A stretch of DNA of 64,000 nt from JAVBNH01 sp031551635 (GTDB lineage Bacteria; Bacillota; Clostridia; Oscillospirales; Acutalibacteraceae). Both the position numbers and the translations under genes were made by a program. Under the pieces are notes generated by a model, which was not told the DNA's origin, searched no databases, and saw only the letters and a program-made list of their open reading frames with translations. The DNA lies in contig JAVBNH010000002.1 in the NCBI GenBank assembly GCA_031551635.1, positions 124,001-188,000 of the forward strand, in the 5' to 3' direction. Positions 8,206 to 17,498 of the stretch are shown here, piece by piece; the stretch's first letter is position 1; every line of letters begins with the position of its first letter.

Positions 8206-10197
8206 TTGGCAAAGGTTTTGATGAAGAAAATTGAGCTGGCGGGACTTATGACCGACTGCAAAAATATAATTGACCTGCTCCAGAGGGGCGGGTTTATTGA
8301 ACTGTCACTCAGTGAAGAAAAAGGCAATTTTTCCCTGATTAATACTTCTTCAAATGTCGCTCAGATAAATAAATTTCTATCAGTTGCCGCGCAGGCTAAG
8401 GAAACCCTCGGTAAATATACCTCGCATAAATCGGCGGGAATGCTTAAGAGTATGCTTGAGCCGCGAAAACCGATAAGCCTTTCTGCATTTTTAGAAAAAT
8501 CTGACAAGTCCGACGAGCTGCTGGATATTTGTTTCAGCATAAATTCCGACGCGAAGGCTATACAGGACGCTCAGGCTCAGATTATCAGAAACCGCACGAA
8601 AATTGATTCGCTGATGCCGTGGGCGGCGCTGGATATAGCCTTTTCTCAAAACGAGACCCGTTTTACAAGAATTTTGTTCGGCTCGTTTAATGAGTATATG
8701 ACACAGGAGAAAATTAATGGTATTCTCGCTTCACTTCTCCCTGATTTGAGCGCATTTGAGCTCGAAATTGTTTCCGCCAGTCCCGAAATGACCTGCTTCA
8801 TGCTTATTTGCCTGAAAGAAAATGAAACCGAAATAGATACTATTCTTCACTCGCAGGGCTTTATCGGAATTGCTGAGACAAGCGGCAGGACTGCTCGCGA
8901 GAATATTGAAGCCTTGGAAAAACAAATAAATGACCTTCGCGAAGAAATTTCCAGGCGCATTGAAAATATTAAGGCTTTTGGGGAAAAATATGATGATATT
9001 AGCTTTCTAGAGGATTGTTTTATTCTCAAAAAAGATAAATATACCGAGCTTTCCAAGGTTCTTCTGAGCAGCAAATTATTTATCTTGAATGGCTATATTC
9101 CCGAAAAGGAAATAAAAAGGCTCGAAACGGAAATATCAAAGTCCTATGACATTGCTTTTTTAATTAGCGATATTCCATATGAAGATGAAAATGCTCCGGT
9201 TCTTTTGAAAAACAACGCTTTTTCTGCGCCACTGGAGAGTGTGACCTCTATGTACTCGCTGCCCGGACGAGACGATGTCGACCCCACATCTATGCTGTCG
9301 TTTTTTTACTACTTTTTCTTTGGTATGATGTTTTCCGATGCCGCCTATGGTCTTATTATGGTTGCCGGAACCGCGTATGCGCTGCTTAAATTCAAGATGG
9401 AGCAAAAGATGCGCAACACCTGCAAAATGTTTATGTACTGCGGCATTTCAACTGTCGTTTGGGGCGTTCTTTACGGCAGTTTTTTCGGCGACATTATCAA
9501 TGTTGTCAGAGCTGAGTTTCTTGGGCTCGAAAAAATCCGCCTTTTCCTATGGATAGACCCGCTTCAGGACATTATGAAGCTGCTCGTAGTCTGCTTCATT
9601 TTTGGGCTTGTCCACCTTTTCACCGGTGTATCCATAAAAGCTGTGAATTTGCTGCGAAAAAAGCATTATATGGATGCGTTTTGCGAGAGTATCCCCGCTT
9701 TTCTGTCGGTTTTCGGTATAGCGCCGACTTTTATCGGGCTTTTCAGCGAGAGTATAAACCCCACGATGAAGTCAATCGGCATGAAAATGTTCCTTGGCGG
9801 TATTATTTTGGTGGTTCTGACCGGCGGAAGGGCCTCAAAGAGTACCGGCGGCAAGGCCGCAAACGGACTTTTCAGCGCATATAATCTTCTGAGCGGTTAT
9901 CTCGGTGATGTTCTTTCTTATTCGCGGCTGCTTGCACTGGGGCTTGCAACAGGGGTAATCGCGACAGTTGTGAACCTGCTTGTGACGATTCCGCAGAGCC
10001 TTATTACACGGATTTTTATGATGCTTTTTGTTTTTCCGCTAGGGCAGCTCATAAATTTCGCTATCAACATTATAGGTGCCTATGTACACGCCTGCAGACT
10101 GCAATATGTCGAGTTTTTTTCAAAATTCTACGAGGGCGGCGGCAGAGGCTTCGAGCCCTTGAGGGTCAACGCGAAATCCTTTAGATTCGAAGAATAA
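8206..10197 (+). CDS. ntpI: V/A-type ATP synthase subunit I (a-subunit)
   Basis: A 663-residue membrane subunit starting at TTG 8206, with AAGAAGGA five bases upstream. The N-terminal half is soluble with coiled-coil segments (for example EALEKQINDLREEISRR). The C-terminal half, from about residue 365, has seven to eight transmembrane helices including FFGMMFSDAAYG, SYSRLLALGLATG and AYVHACRLQYVEFF. The conserved Arg in YSRLLALG is the family's ion-channel residue. It forms the stator channel beside the K ring and anchors the peripheral stalks. Confidence 0.93.
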   Translation: MAKVLMKKIELAGLMTDCKNIIDLLQRGGFIELSLSEEKGNFSLINTSSNVAQINKFLSVAAQAKETLGKYTSHKSAGMLKSMLEPRKPISLSAFLEKSDKSDELLDICFSINSDAKAIQDAQAQIIRNRTKIDSLMPWAALDIAFSQNETRFTRILFGSFNEYMTQEKINGILASLLPDLSAFELEIVSASPEMTCFMLICLKENETEIDTILHSQGFIGIAETSGRTARENIEALEKQINDLREEISRRIENIKAFGEKYDDISFLEDCFILKKDKYTELSKVLLSSKLFILNGYIPEKEIKRLETEISKSYDIAFLISDIPYEDENAPVLLKNNAFSAPLESVTSMYSLPGRDDVDPTSMLSFFYYFFFGMMFSDAAYGLIMVAGTAYALLKFKMEQKMRNTCKMFMYCGISTVVWGVLYGSFFGDIINVVRAEFLGLEKIRLFLWIDPLQDIMKLLVVCFIFGLVHLFTGVSIKAVNLLRKKHYMDAFCESIPAFLSVFGIAPTFIGLFSESINPTMKSIGMKMFLGGIILVVLTGGRASKSTGGKAANGLFSAYNLLSGYLGDVLSYSRLLALGLATGVIATVVNLLVTIPQSLITRIFMMLFVFPLGQLINFAINIIGAYVHACRLQYVEFFSKFYEGGGRGFEPLRVNAKSFRFEE

Positions 10198-10704
<507 letters not shown>

Positions 10705-10743
10705 TGTATTTTAATTAAAATATTATATTAGGAGGTGTTGACT

Positions 10744-11337
10744 TTGTCCGGACTTGAAAACATTATCGCAAAAATAAATTCCACCAATGAGAATGAATGC
10801 GGATCGGTTGTTGCCGTTGCCGAAAAAAAAGCTGCGGCAATCATAAAGGAAGCAGAGAATGAAGCTGAGCGGAGTTTTTCCGAGGTCATAGAAAACGCTG
10901 AAAAAGACGCTGCTTTAATCCTTCAGCTTGCTAATTCTACTGCGGAAAAGACAGCCTCGCAAATTATTCTCGATAAAAAGGTCTCCTTGATTTATGGTGC
11001 TCTTAAAAAAAGCCTTGAAGCCATGGAAAGCCTTGGCGACGTTGAATATTTTGACATTATTCTTGCGCTTGCGGAAAAAAACGCAATGAGCGGTGAGGGA
11101 ATAATGAAATTTTCCGCTTGTGATTTGTCTCGTCTTCCGGAGGGTTTTGAGGATACTATTAACCGCTTTATTGGAGAGTGCAAAAGTGTAAAAATCAGTG
11201 ACGACACGGCAGAAATTAAGTCTGGTTTTATGCTGATTTATGGCGATATAGAAATAAACTGCACCTTTGAATCGATTTTTGAGCAGAAAGCCGATGATTT
11301 TAAGCTTTTAGGGAATAAGATCTTGTTTGAAAGCTAA
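10744..11337 (+). CDS. ntpE: V/A-type ATP synthase subunit E
   Basis: A 198-residue peripheral-stalk subunit. The N-terminal half is charged coiled coil (AEKKAAAIIKEAENEAE), and the C-terminal half is globular, ending with GFMLIYGDIEINCTFES, the usual E-subunit C-terminal pattern. TTG 10744 is chosen because AGGAGGTG ends six bases upstream; earlier in-frame codons overlap that site. It lies between K and C in the standard order. Confidence 0.88.
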   Translation: MSGLENIIAKINSTNENECGSVVAVAEKKAAAIIKEAENEAERSFSEVIENAEKDAALILQLANSTAEKTASQIILDKKVSLIYGALKKSLEAMESLGDVEYFDIILALAEKNAMSGEGIMKFSACDLSRLPEGFEDTINRFIGECKSVKISDDTAEIKSGFMLIYGDIEINCTFESIFEQKADDFKLLGNKILFES

Positions 11338-11371
11338 AGCTTCTTAATTCAGAATATAGGCGGGTGATAAA

Positions 11372-12334
11372 GTGAAGGAAACTGAATATGTTTACGCTGT
11401 TGCCCGAATCCGGGCTAACGAGCTTTTTTTGCTCGGTGAAACCAGCTTAAATTCGCTTATTTCCTCGTCAAATATTGTTGATGCAAAGTCAATTCTTTCG
11501 CAGAACGGATATGATTTTACAAAAGGGATTAATTCTGCTCTTTCACTGAGAATGCAAGATGCTTGGTCGCTTATATGTGAAGTTTTGCCTCTGAAAAACG
11601 CCCTTGATTTTCTCATCGTAAAAAATGATTTTCACAACCTCAAAGCCGCTTTAAAATGCCTTTTTAATAATGAGAGCGCGGAAAAATATATGCTTTCTCC
11701 TTGCATTAATGATAAAAAAGAAATTTTAAATATAGTGGCTGAGAGAAGTTTTGATTTGCTTCCTGTCTATATGATTGAAGCGGCAAAAACCGCGTATGAC
11801 GTGCTTGTGCGAACAATGAACGGTCAGCTATGTGAGGTAATTTTGGACAGCGCCGCGCTTAGCGCTGAGATAATGCTTTCAAAAAACGCGGATGCGCTGG
11901 AGTTATATGCTTTGTGTGAAAAAAAGGCTCTCTTTGCAAACATTAAAACAGCGTATCGGGGAGCAAAAGTAAAGAAAAACAGTGATTTTTATGAAAAAGC
12001 AATTTGTGAATGTTCCTTAATTGATAAAAAGGCTTTATCAAATGCCGCTGTTACGGGTGTTGATTCAGTTTTGGAATATCTGAAACAGAATTCATTTTCT
12101 GAGCTTGCCGGAGTTCTGGAGGTTTCATCGGTAGAATTCGAAAAATATTGTGATAATGAAATAATGACGATGATTGAGGAATATAAAATGACTGCCTTCG
12201 GAATTTTACCGCTCGCAGGTTATTATCTGGCTCTTGAAGCAGAGGTTTTAAATGTCAGAATGATTCTCTCCGCTTTTCACAGCGGAATTTCAAAAAACAC
12301 AATAAGCGAAAGGTTGAGGAGGCTATATGTATAA
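11372..12334 (+). CDS. ntpC: V/A-type ATP synthase subunit C
   Basis: A 320-residue all-helical subunit (usual length 320-350) starting at GTG 11372. Family features are the N-terminal YVYAVARIRANE, the internal three-fold helical pattern with LKAALKCLFN, and PLAGYYLALEAEVLNVRMIL near the C-terminus. It caps the proteolipid ring and links it to the central stalk (D/F). It overlaps the F gene by 8 bp. Confidence 0.9.
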   Translation: MKETEYVYAVARIRANELFLLGETSLNSLISSSNIVDAKSILSQNGYDFTKGINSALSLRMQDAWSLICEVLPLKNALDFLIVKNDFHNLKAALKCLFNNESAEKYMLSPCINDKKEILNIVAERSFDLLPVYMIEAAKTAYDVLVRTMNGQLCEVILDSAALSAEIMLSKNADALELYALCEKKALFANIKTAYRGAKVKKNSDFYEKAICECSLIDKKALSNAAVTGVDSVLEYLKQNSFSELAGVLEVSSVEFEKYCDNEIMTMIEEYKMTAFGILPLAGYYLALEAEVLNVRMILSAFHSGISKNTISERLRRLYV

Positions 12335-12635
12335 AATCGCGGTCATGGGCGACAAGGACAGTGTTTACGCCTTTGCCTCCATAGGTTTTTCGGTCTTTCC
12401 GGTGAGTGACGCGTCCGAAGCTTCCGCACTGCTGAAGAAGCTCGTTATGAGCGGTTATGCTGTGATTTTTATTACAGAGCAGCTGGCAGCAGGCTTAAGT
12501 GAGGATATTGCGAAATATGACGATAATTCCGCAGTGTCAATTACGCTTATCCCCGGAATAAGTGGTAACACCGGGCTGGGAATGAAAAATATCAGTAAAA
12601 CGGTGATTCGTGCTGTCGGGGCTGATGTTGTTTAG
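12327..12635 (+). CDS. V/A-type ATP synthase subunit F
   Basis: A 102-residue CheY-like central-stalk subunit (E. hirae NtpG). It starts with KIAVMGDKDSVYAFASIGF and carries AVIFITEQLA and ITLIPG, the family pattern. ATG 12327 overlaps the C gene, indicating coupled translation. Its TAG stop codon is in phase with the 7-bp repeat array that begins immediately after it. Confidence 0.9.
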   Translation: MYKIAVMGDKDSVYAFASIGFSVFPVSDASEASALLKKLVMSGYAVIFITEQLAAGLSEDIAKYDDNSAVSITLIPGISGNTGLGMKNISKTVIRAVGADVV

Positions 12636-12709
12636 TTATTAGGGATTAGGGATTAGGGATTAGGGATTAGGAGATAGGGCATAGGAGTTAGGGCATAGGA
12701 GATAGGGAT
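12636..12709 (+). repeat. Heptamer tandem-repeat array, consensus GGNNTAG (10+ units)
   Basis: About ten consecutive 7-bp units, all ending in TAG: TTATTAG, four GGATTAG, GAGATAG, GGCATAG, GAGTTAG, GGCATAG, GAGATAG, then a partial GGATG. The stop codon of the preceding gene (12633-12635) is itself the TAG of the unit before the array. Because 7 is not a multiple of 3, TAG occurs in all three forward frames. It resembles the heptameric short tandem repeats described in other bacteria; the resemblance to telomere repeats is coincidental. Confidence 0.85.
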
Positions 12710-12715
12710 GTCGGA

Positions 12716-12730
12716 TAAGGCTTCGCCTTA
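12716..12730 (+). other. Small perfect hairpin TAAGGC-TTC-GCCTTA
   Basis: A 6-bp stem with a 3-nt loop, just after the heptamer array in the 260-bp spacer between the F and A genes. There is no T-run, so it is unlikely to terminate transcription efficiently; it could cause pausing or protect an mRNA end. Confidence 0.4.
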
Positions 12731-12771
12731 AAAACTATTTTATTCCTATCTAATTAAAGAACAAATCATTG

Positions 12772-12843
12772 GTACATTAGTGGGCTGAAAGCTCAATAAA
12801 AATAAGACTTGGGTTGTGGGCTTGGCAAACCAGCCTACGTTAT
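12772..12843 (+). repeat. Dispersed palindromic repeat element, copy 1
   Basis: One of seven related ~74-bp copies in this window. Copies begin with a form of GTACCTTAGTGGGCTGAAAG, pass through an AATAAAAA-rich middle, and end in a hairpin made of GTGGGCTTGGC and GCCAAGCCCAC followed by GTTAG. This copy is degenerate in the right arm (CAGCCTACGTTA). It sits 55 bp upstream of the ATPase A gene, inside the ATPase operon. Confidence 0.85.
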
Positions 12844-12898
12844 GGTGCTAAAGTTAATTTTATTATGAATTATTTTTTTGAAGGGAAGTAGTCCGTGT

Positions 12899-14656
12899 AT
12901 GAGTAAGGGTACAATACTGAAGGTTTCCGGGCCTCTTGTCGTGGCAGAGGGGATGCGCGACGCGAACATGTTCGACGTCGTACGCGTCAGCGACAAAAGG
13001 CTGATCGGTGAAATAATCGAGGTGCACGGTGACAGGGCTTCCATTCAGGTTTATGAAGATACTAGCGGGCTGGGTGCAGGCGAAATCGTTGAGTCCAGCG
13101 GGATGCCGCTTAGCGTTGAGCTGGGTCCCGGTCTTATTGAAAGCATTTTCGACGGTATTCAGCGCCCGCTTGAAAAAATCCGTGAATTAGCCGGTAATAA
13201 TCTCTCGCGCGGTGTTGAGGTGCCGTCCCTTGACAGGGAAAAGCTCTGGCATTTCATACCTCTGCTTGTCGCCGGCGAGCATGTCAGCGGCGGGGATATA
13301 ATCGGCTTTGTTCAGGAAACCGATGTTGTTAAGCATAAAATCATGGTACCTCCGGGAATTGTCGGTTGCATTGAGAATATAAAAGAAGCCGATTTGCGCG
13401 TTGACGAGGTCGCGGCGACTCTCAGAACGGCGAACGGTGATTTGCTGAACGTAACATTGATGCAGAAGTGGCCTGTACGCCGTTCGCGCCCTGTTACAAG
13501 CAAGCTCGCACCTTCAGAACCCCTTATCACCGGTCAAAGAGTTGTTGATACGCTTTTCCCGATAGCAAAGGGCGGTGTCGCGGCGATTCCGGGTCCTTTC
13601 GGAAGCGGAAAAACCGTGACTCAGCATCAGCTGGCGAAATGGGCAGCGGTTGATATTGTTGTTTATATCGGCTGCGGCGAGCGCGGAAATGAGATGACTG
13701 ATGTTCTAAACGAATTTCCGGAGCTTATCGATCCGAATACCGGTAAATCAATAATGGAGCGTACGGTGCTCATCGCGAACACCTCCGATATGCCTGTCGC
13801 GGCGCGTGAGGCTTCGATTTACACAGGAATTACCATTGCCGAGTATTTCCGCGATATGGGTTACCATGTCGCGCTGATGGCGGATTCAACCTCGAGATGG
13901 GCGGAGGCTCTGCGCGAGATGTCCGGGCGGCTTGAGGAGATGCCCGGTGAGGAAGGTTTTCCAGCCTATCTCGGCAGCCGACTGGCTCAGTTTTATGAGC
14001 GCGCGGGCAGAGTAATCGCCCTTGGAAGCGACAAAAGAGAGGCGACACTTTCGGTAATCGGTGCGGTTTCCCCTCAGGGCGGCGATATTTCAGAGCCTGT
14101 TTCGCAGGCGACGCTGAGAATCGTCAAGGTTTTCTGGGGACTGGATGCTAACCTCGCCTATAAACGCCATTTCCCCGCGATAAATTGGCTCACCTCTTAT
14201 TCACTATATGCCGACACTCTGGGCGAGTGGTTTAACGCTGAGGTCGAAAAGGACTGGACAGCGCTGAGAAGCAGGATGATGAGCATACTCTCAGATGAGG
14301 CGAAGCTGGAGGAGATTGTAAAGCTTGTCGGTATGGATGCGCTTTCATCCGGTGACCGGCTGATAATGGAGACAGCGCGCTCAATCCGTGAGGACTTTTT
14401 GCATCAGCTTGCCTTCCATGAGGTTGACACTTACAGCTCTTTAAAAAAGCAGCATTTTATGATGACGCTGATACTTCTCTTTTACGACAGTGCTATGCAG
14501 GCTGTTAAAGACGGCGCGGATATTGAAAAAATTGCGAGTCTTGATGTTCGGGAGCATATTGGGAGGTTCAAATATATTCCCGAAAACGAAATAATTGAGC
14601 AGTTTAACAAGCTCGAAGCCTTGATTAAGCTTGAAATCATAAAGATAGTTTCTTAA
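12899..14656 (+). CDS. ntpA: V/A-type ATP synthase catalytic subunit A
   Basis: A 585-residue catalytic subunit. The P-loop GPFGSGKT is at residues 232-239, followed by [11 protein letters not shown], and [14 protein letters not shown] gives the Walker B region. The A-specific non-homologous insertion (about residues 110-200) is present. ATG 12899 with GGGAAG upstream gives the standard [19 protein letters not shown] outline; an upstream in-frame TTG (12878) lacks a ribosome binding site. It hydrolyses or makes ATP at the A/B interfaces. The 263-bp gap before it is unusual inside this otherwise tight operon. Confidence 0.96.
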   Translation: MSKGTILKVSGPLVVAEGMRDANMFDVVRVSDKRLIGEIIEVHGDRASIQVYEDTSGLGAGEIVESSGMPLSVELGPGLIESIFDGIQRPLEKIRELAGNNLSRGVEVPSLDREKLWHFIPLLVAGEHVSGGDIIGFVQETDVVKHKIMVPPGIVGCIENIKEADLRVDEVAATLRTANGDLLNVTLMQKWPVRRSRPVTSKLAPSEPLITGQRVVDTLFPIAKGGVAAIPGPFGSGKTVTQHQLAKWAAVDIVVYIGCGERGNEMTDVLNEFPELIDPNTGKSIMERTVLIANTSDMPVAAREASIYTGITIAEYFRDMGYHVALMADSTSRWAEALREMSGRLEEMPGEEGFPAYLGSRLAQFYERAGRVIALGSDKREATLSVIGAVSPQGGDISEPVSQATLRIVKVFWGLDANLAYKRHFPAINWLTSYSLYADTLGEWFNAEVEKDWTALRSRMMSILSDEAKLEEIVKLVGMDALSSGDRLIMETARSIREDFLHQLAFHEVDTYSSLKKQHFMMTLILLFYDSAMQAVKDGADIEKIASLDVREHIGRFKYIPENEIIEQFNKLEALIKLEIIKIVS

Positions 14657-14677
14657 GTGTAAGGGAGGGATTGCAAT

Positions 14678-16042
14678 ATGCCAAAGGAATACAGAACTGT
14701 TGAGGAGGTCGCAGGTCCTCTTATGCTTGTGCGTGAGGTGACTGATGCGAAATTCGGCGAGCTGGGTGAAATTGAGCTCGCCAGCGGTGAAAAAAAACGC
14801 TGCAGGGTGCTTGAGATAAACGGCACAAACGCGCTCGTCCAGCTTTTTGAGAGCTCAGCGGGGATTAATCTTTCTTCAAGCCGTGTGCGTTTTTCAGGCA
14901 AGCAGATGGAGCTTGCTGTGTCAAGAGATATGCTCTCGCGCGTTTTTGACGGGCTTGGGCGGCCGATTGACGGCAAAAGCGAGCTGATTCCCGAAAAAAG
15001 GCTTGATGTGAACGGCACACCGATGAATCCTTCAGCGAGGAACTATCCACAGGAATTTATCGAGACCGGAATCAGTGCGATTGACGGCTTGAATACCCTT
15101 GTCAGGGGGCAGAAGCTTCCGATTTTTTCAGCTTCCGGTCTGCCGCACGCATTTCTCGCGGCTCAGATTGCGAAGCAGGCGAAGGTCAGAGGTACAAAAG
15201 AGGAGTTCGCCGTGGTTTTCGCGGCTATGGGTATAACCTTTGAGGAAGCTAATTTCTTTTCGGAAAGCTTCAGAAAAACCGGAGCCATTGACAGGACTGT
15301 CATGTTTACGAATCTCGCGAACGACCCGGCAGTTGAGCGGCTCGCTACACCGAAAATGGCACTGACCGCCGCGGAATATCTCGCTTTTGACCTTGATATG
15401 CATGTGCTGGTTATCATGACCGATATAACGAACTACGCCGACGCGCTCAGGGAGGTTTCCGCCGCGAGGAAGGAGGTTCCCGGCAGGCGCGGTTACCCCG
15501 GATATATGTACACCGACCTCGCGACTATATACGAGCGAGCCGGGCGTCAGAAGGACAAGAAGGGAAGCATCACCATGATTCCGATTCTATCGATGCCCGA
15601 GGACGACAAAACCCACCCGATACCAGATTTGACGGGATACATCACCGAAGGTCAGATTATTCTGAGCCGTGAGCTGCACAGGCGCAGCGTATCACCTCCA
15701 ATTGATGTTTTGCCATCGCTCTCAAGGCTCAAAGACAAAGGCATAGGCGAGGGGAAAACGAGAAAAGACCATTCAAACACAATGAATCAGCTTTTTTCAG
15801 CTTACGCGAGAGGTAAGGAGGCAAAGGAGCTGATGGTTATCCTCGGTGAGGCGGCTCTGACCGATATTGATAAGCTATACGCGAAGTTTTCGGACGAATT
15901 CGAGAGAAGATATGTTTCGCAGGGCTATGAGAGCGACAGGAGTATTGAACAGACGCTTGATTTAGGCTGGGAGCTTTTGAGAATACTCCCGCGCAGCGAG
16001 CTGAAGAGAATCAGTGATGAGCTGCTGGATGAATATTATTAA
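14678..16042 (+). CDS. ntpB: V/A-type ATP synthase regulatory subunit B
   Basis: A 454-residue non-catalytic nucleotide-binding subunit. It lacks a P-loop, having [16 protein letters not shown] where A has the Walker motif, as expected for [23 protein letters not shown] and [18 protein letters not shown] outlines match the family. AGGGAGGGA precedes ATG 14678. It alternates with A in the hexamer. Confidence 0.95.
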   Translation: MPKEYRTVEEVAGPLMLVREVTDAKFGELGEIELASGEKKRCRVLEINGTNALVQLFESSAGINLSSSRVRFSGKQMELAVSRDMLSRVFDGLGRPIDGKSELIPEKRLDVNGTPMNPSARNYPQEFIETGISAIDGLNTLVRGQKLPIFSASGLPHAFLAAQIAKQAKVRGTKEEFAVVFAAMGITFEEANFFSESFRKTGAIDRTVMFTNLANDPAVERLATPKMALTAAEYLAFDLDMHVLVIMTDITNYADALREVSAARKEVPGRRGYPGYMYTDLATIYERAGRQKDKKGSITMIPILSMPEDDKTHPIPDLTGYITEGQIILSRELHRRSVSPPIDVLPSLSRLKDKGIGEGKTRKDHSNTMNQLFSAYARGKEAKELMVILGEAALTDIDKLYAKFSDEFERRYVSQGYESDRSIEQTLDLGWELLRILPRSELKRISDELLDEYY

Positions 16043-16054
16043 GGAGGATATCTT

Positions 16055-16699
16055 ATGGCGATTCTCAGCGTTAACCCGACACGTATGGAGCTCAGCAATC
16101 TCAGAAGCAAGCTCGCGACAGCCCGCAAGGGGCATAAGCTGCTCAAGGATAAGCGTGACGAGCTTATGCGGCAGTTTCTTGAAATGGTCAGGGAGAATAA
16201 AAAGCTGAGGTTGAAAGTCGAAAACGCCATACATGAAGCCAATAAATATGTCGCAGTCGCGCGTTCACTTATGAGCGATGAGCTTCTCGATGTCGCTCTG
16301 ATGCTCAGTGCGCAGGAGGCGAGCCTTGAGATTGAGGAAAAAAACGTCATGAGCGTAATGCTTCCGGTGTTCCGCACAAAATTTAAAATGGCGAACGCGG
16401 GGGATATTTTTTCCTATTCCTTCGCCTCAACCACGGCTGAGCTTGACAATGCGGTTGCTTTTTTGGCTGAAATTTTACCGGATATGCTGCTTCTTGCAGA
16501 AAAGGAGAAATCTTGTCAGCTTCTCGCCGCAGAAATAGAAAAAACCCGCCGCAGGGTAAATGCACTTGAGCATGTTATGATTCCTCAGTACGAGGAAACG
16601 ATAAAATATATACGCATGCGGCTCGACGAAAACGAAAGAAGCGCAACGGCTAGGCTGATGAAGGTTAAGGATATGATGCTTGAAGCCCGATATAGGTAA
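16055..16699 (+). CDS. ntpD: V/A-type ATP synthase subunit D
   Basis: A 214-residue central rotor shaft, two long coiled-coil helices. The N-terminus VNPTRMELSNLRSKLATARK and the C-terminal RVNALEHVMIPQYEETIKYI outline are diagnostic. AAGGAGG lies just before ATG 16055, 12 bp after the B stop. It is the last gene of the operon; no strong terminator is evident before the tRNA-Leu promoter. Confidence 0.94.
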   Translation: MAILSVNPTRMELSNLRSKLATARKGHKLLKDKRDELMRQFLEMVRENKKLRLKVENAIHEANKYVAVARSLMSDELLDVALMLSAQEASLEIEEKNVMSVMLPVFRTKFKMANAGDIFSYSFASTTAELDNAVAFLAEILPDMLLLAEKEKSCQLLAAEIEKTRRRVNALEHVMIPQYEETIKYIRMRLDENERSATARLMKVKDMMLEARYR

Positions 16700-16804
16700 A
16701 ATATTTTAAATTCAGAATTCTTAATTATCATTTCAGACATGTAGCAGTAGTTAAATTTATCTGATTATTCTAATTAGAAAACAAAAAACAGCCGAAAAAA
16801 AATA

Positions 16805-16833
16805 TTGACATTTCTATATGTTTGATATATAAT
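16805..16833 (+). promoter_or_regulatory. Consensus promoter for tRNA-Leu
   Basis: TTGACA (16805-16810), a 17-bp spacer and TATAAT (16828-16833), both boxes perfect. It lies about 75 bp upstream of the tRNA gene, as expected for a stable-RNA promoter. Confidence 0.8.
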
Positions 16834-16908
16834 AATCCCGCGAGAAAAATATTAAACATTTCATTTAAAGTCGATTTGTTTAAAACAGCAAAGAGCTTAA
16901 AATTTAAT

Positions 16909-16995
16909 GCCGATGTGGCGGAACAGGCAGACGCAAGGGACTTAAAATCCCTCGCTGGCAACAGCGTATCGGTTCAAGTCCGATCATCGGCACCA
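16909..16995 (+). tRNA. tRNA-Leu (anticodon TAA)
   Basis: A class II tRNA with acceptor arms GCCGATG (16909) and CATCGGC (16985), then discriminator A and an encoded CCA (16993-16995). The anticodon loop CTTAAAA sits between GGGA and TCCC, giving anticodon TAA. The long variable arm CGCTGGCAACAGCG and TTCAAGT in the T loop are present. No terminator hairpin with a T-run follows; the 99-bp tandem repeat begins eight bases after CCA. Confidence 0.95.
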
Positions 16996-17003
16996 ATAAG
17001 CTT

Positions 17004-17248
17004 TTGAATTGTTAGTTGAACTTTTATTGCGGAAAAGGAAAGCGAATGCGCGTTTTTCGCAATAAATTAGAGAAACTTACTATTCAAAAGCTAAAATGTC
17101 ACTTGAATTGTTAGTTGAACTTTTATTGCGGAAAAGGAAAGCGAATGCGCGTTTTTCGCAATAAATTAGAGAAACTTGCGATTCAAAAGCTAAAATGCCA
17201 CTTGAATTGTTAGTTGAACTTTTATTGCGGAAAAGGAAAGCGAATGCG
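17004..17248 (+). repeat. 99-bp tandem repeat, 2.5 copies
   Basis: Units start at 17004, 17103 and 17202, with period 99 and nearly identical sequence. The third unit breaks off at 17248 after GCGAATGCG. Each unit contains an inverted pair TTTATTGCG and CGCAATAAA flanking a roughly 26-nt loop, and the unit ends with ATTCAAAAGCTAAAATG. The tail of a unit reappears in degenerate form near 17365-17398 (TTGCGATTAAAAGCTAAATG), so the third copy looks interrupted. No ORF of note is inside. Together with 17249-17498 this fills the 500-bp gap before glnA. Confidence 0.9.
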
Positions 17249-17252
17249 AATT

Positions 17253-17290
17253 TAGACATTAGATAGTAGATTGTAGATTGTAGATATTAG
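17253..17290 (+). repeat. Heptamer tandem-repeat array (NNNNTAG)
   Basis: TAG recurs exactly every 7 bp (17253, 17260, 17267, 17274, 17281, 17288), giving units ACATTAG, ATAGTAG, ATTGTAG, ATTGTAG, ATATTAG. It sits at the point where the third 99-bp repeat unit is interrupted. Confidence 0.75.
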
Positions 17291-17498
17291 ACATACTCAC
17301 ATTCAACTTTTATGTTTATTGATTCTTTATTCTCGCGGTGAAAGTTAAAAGTTCGCTTATTAAGCAAATTTTAGAAATTTGCGATTAAAAGCTAAATGAT
17401 TCCCGAATAATATATGAAACTTATTTTTCGGCAATATGAATATGAGTTTGTCGACGATTATGTCGGCAAATTTTTATTGTAAATATGGAGGATGGTAT

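Noticed and set aside
12636..12709. Telomere-like TTAGGGA repeats
   Set aside because: Units vary (GAGATAG, GGCATAG, GAGTTAG) and the same 7-bp pattern occurs with other bases elsewhere; it is a bacterial heptamer array in an operon, not a telomere.
16822..17007. Short plus-strand open frame across the tRNA-Leu gene
   Set aside because: It spans the tRNA and its promoter; the tRNA fully explains the sequence.
17004..17248. Possible CRISPR array
   Set aside because: Units of 99 bp are directly adjacent with no variable spacers, and no cas gene is nearby.
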